From Aliikangiella sp964411875 (GTDB lineage: Bacteria; Pseudomonadota; Gammaproteobacteria; Enterobacterales; Kangiellaceae), in contig CAYPMT010000127.1 of NCBI GenBank assembly GCA_964411875.1, forward strand, positions 1 to 6,505: a DNA stretch of 6,505 nucleotides. The letters run 5' to 3'. The translations under genes and the position numbers were made by a program. Positions 5,427 through 6,505 of the stretch are shown here, one piece after another (the stretch's first letter is position 1; every line of letters starts with the position of its first letter). Under the pieces are notes generated by a model. The model was given only the letters and a program-made list of their open reading frames with translations, did no database searches and was not told the origin of the DNA.

Positions 5427-5463
5427 CCCGTATTGTTTATAGGTTTTGTTGTAAAACGTTTTT
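5427..5463. repeat. Left inverted flank of the alpha/beta hydrolase gene
   Basis: Read on the minus strand it contains ACGTTTTACAAC, then CTATAAACAATACGGG. The plus strand at 6455-6489 reads ATGTTTTACAAC, then CTATGAACAGTACGGG. The two flanks thus face each other across the gene, matching at 11 of 12 and 14 of 16 bases in these two blocks, with a dissimilar middle 5-7 bases long. AAAACCT (5417-5423) and AGGTTTT (5441-5447) also form a local 7-bp stem. Confidence 0.75.
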
Positions 5464-5469
5464 ATTCCT

Positions 5470-6438
5470 CTATTCAAATGTTTTAGTCATTAAGAGTATT
5501 TCTTTATTAATTATTTCTGCATTCTCTTTTTTTGTAATTATGGTACCGTGATTCGCATCTATATAAAACTGTTTTCCTTTGGTAGATAGTTCTTTTAGTT
5601 CTTTTTGCATTTCAAACCATATTTGAGAATCTCCATACTGTTTATTTGCAGTAAAAACCAAAACAGGTAATGAATCTAATGTACTTGCCTTACCTGCTCG
5701 TAAAAGAACATCGTCATTTATACTATTTTCTTTTAGAATTCTTCGGTAAACATCTCCTGAATAAGAAGTGAGATTATGTTTACGATTTTGGCAATCTTTT
5801 GGTAAATTCTCATCTAAAGATTTTGGGTTGCTTATTGCATTATAAACTCCCAATATTCCCATATCGGCAAGAATTGCAAGAGACTTTATTAGGTTAATTT
5901 GATTTTTTTCAAACAATCCATCTTCTGATAATCGTTTCCATTGTTCAGGATGACTTGAGTCTAGGAAGACCATCGCTTTTACTTCATTGGGATATAGGTC
6001 TCTGAATATTTGATTGTAAGGACCACCCATCGAGTGACCAATCAATATATAAGGCGGTTTTTCTCCATTCTTTTCTAGTAATGTATGTAATTGGCGAGCA
6101 TAGAACTCCGGCGAAATACTGTCTTTACTTGATTCGCTAAACCATTTCCCTTCTCTGTCATAACGCACAACTCTCATATTTTTTTTCAAACCTTCTGCAA
6201 TCCAATGAAAAACATCTGTATCATTTCCAGCACCTGATTCAAGGACAAGAATTGGTAAATCATTTTTTTTGCCTTCTGCTCTTATATGAAGTTTGGTTCC
6301 ATTTACATCAACTAATTTTCCAGGTGGAACTGGTTTTGAATTAAGTAATCTGAAGCACAATCCGGATATCAATAGTAGAATTATAAGTCCAACTACAATT
6401 TTACTAATCCACTTGAGTATTTTTAGGATTAATTTCAT
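5470..6438 (-). CDS. Membrane-anchored alpha/beta hydrolase
   Basis: This 322-residue protein starts at ATG 6438 and ends with TAG. Residues 10-31 are an uncleaved hydrophobic anchor (IVVGLIILLLISG in the middle) with a basic N-terminus, so the catalytic domain should lie on the outer face of the inner membrane. The fold is clear: first strands around 41-55, the oxyanion region LESGAG at 66-71, the conserved RYDREG at 92-97, the nucleophile elbow GHSMGG at 134-139 with Ser136, FLDSSHP at 158-164, a helical cap (about 165-245), LPVLVFTA at 257-264, and the catalytic His297 in ANHGTI. The acid residue is not certain. Sister families read YDRAGxGxS where this protein has YDREGKWFS, so the loop differs. 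It probably cleaves an ester or similar bond of unknown substrate. Matching inverted flanks at 5427-5463 and 6455-6489 frame it. Confidence 0.9.
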   Translation of the reverse strand: MKLILKILKWISKIVVGLIILLLISGLCFRLLNSKPVPPGKLVDVNGTKLHIRAEGKKNDLPILVLESGAGNDTDVFHWIAEGLKKNMRVVRYDREGKWFSESSKDSISPEFYARQLHTLLEKNGEKPPYILIGHSMGGPYNQIFRDLYPNEVKAMVFLDSSHPEQWKRLSEDGLFEKNQINLIKSLAILADMGILGVYNAISNPKSLDENLPKDCQNRKHNLTSYSGDVYRRILKENSINDDVLLRAGKASTLDSLPVLVFTANKQYGDSQIWFEMQKELKELSTKGKQFYIDANHGTIITKKENAEIINKEILLMTKTFE

Positions 6439-6454
6439 TGTAGTTTTTTCATAA

Positions 6455-6489
6455 ATGTTTTACAACGGTTGAGCTATGAACAGTACGGG
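6455..6489. repeat. Right inverted flank of the alpha/beta hydrolase gene
   Basis: This is the inverted partner of 5427-5463 and begins 17 bases upstream of the hydrolase start. It is followed by AAACTAACGTTT (6493-6504), in which CTAAC again appears, suggesting that another palindromic junction continues beyond the window. Confidence 0.75.
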
Positions 6490-6505
6490 AGTAAACTAAC
6501 GTTTG

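Noticed and set aside
810..6438. A conventional operon of functionally linked genes on the minus strand
   Set aside because: The families have no common pathway, a reversed gene interrupts them, and structured spacers of 39 to more than 290 bases separate them.

Overview
The window is AT-rich and reads like the chromosome of a member of the Bacteroidota, most likely Flavobacteriia. Start codons follow A-rich leaders without a clear Shine-Dalgarno sequence. The lipoprotein has an acidic, surface-export-like tail after its cysteine. The gene families present are ones I associate with flavobacterial accessory regions. There is no RNA gene, transposase, integrase or CRISPR array.

Layout on the + coordinate: a 3'-truncated CPBP intramembrane protease (1-809, minus); a two-pass membrane protein with N-terminal cysteines (872-1390, minus); a small lipoprotein (1686-2126, minus); a secreted protein of unknown function (2493-3413, plus, the only gene in that orientation); a GNAT acetyltransferase (3596-4054, minus); an SRPBCC protein (4196-4699, minus); a DMP19/DUF4375-like protein (4760-5206, minus, GTG start); and a membrane-anchored alpha/beta hydrolase (5470-6438, minus). 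The CPBP gene has no complete open frame inside the window because its C-terminus lies off the left edge.

The genes do not form a pathway. What unites them is architecture: each is a single-gene unit, and the spaces between them hold imperfect palindromes and repeats. Two spacers (1405-1603 and 2227-2427) are direct copies about 87% identical. A third (5238-5293) shares their hairpin core. Spacer 3473-3600 is one long palindrome ending in GCTAAC/GTTAGC, spacer 4070-4188 has similar ends, and spacer 4721-4759 is a compact version. Several genes carry matching inverted sequences on both sides that differ from gene to gene, for example GTTTTACAAC around the hydrolase, ACTGCTAAC around the SRPBCC gene and GCATTACA around the membrane protein.

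My main inference is that this is a gene-cassette array resembling a cluster of integron attC sites without an integrase, or a Bacteroidota-specific cassette system of similar logic. The core sites only partly match the canonical attC consensus, so this is a hypothesis. Repeats dispersed by another mechanism, or flanks that pair in the transcript, remain alternatives.
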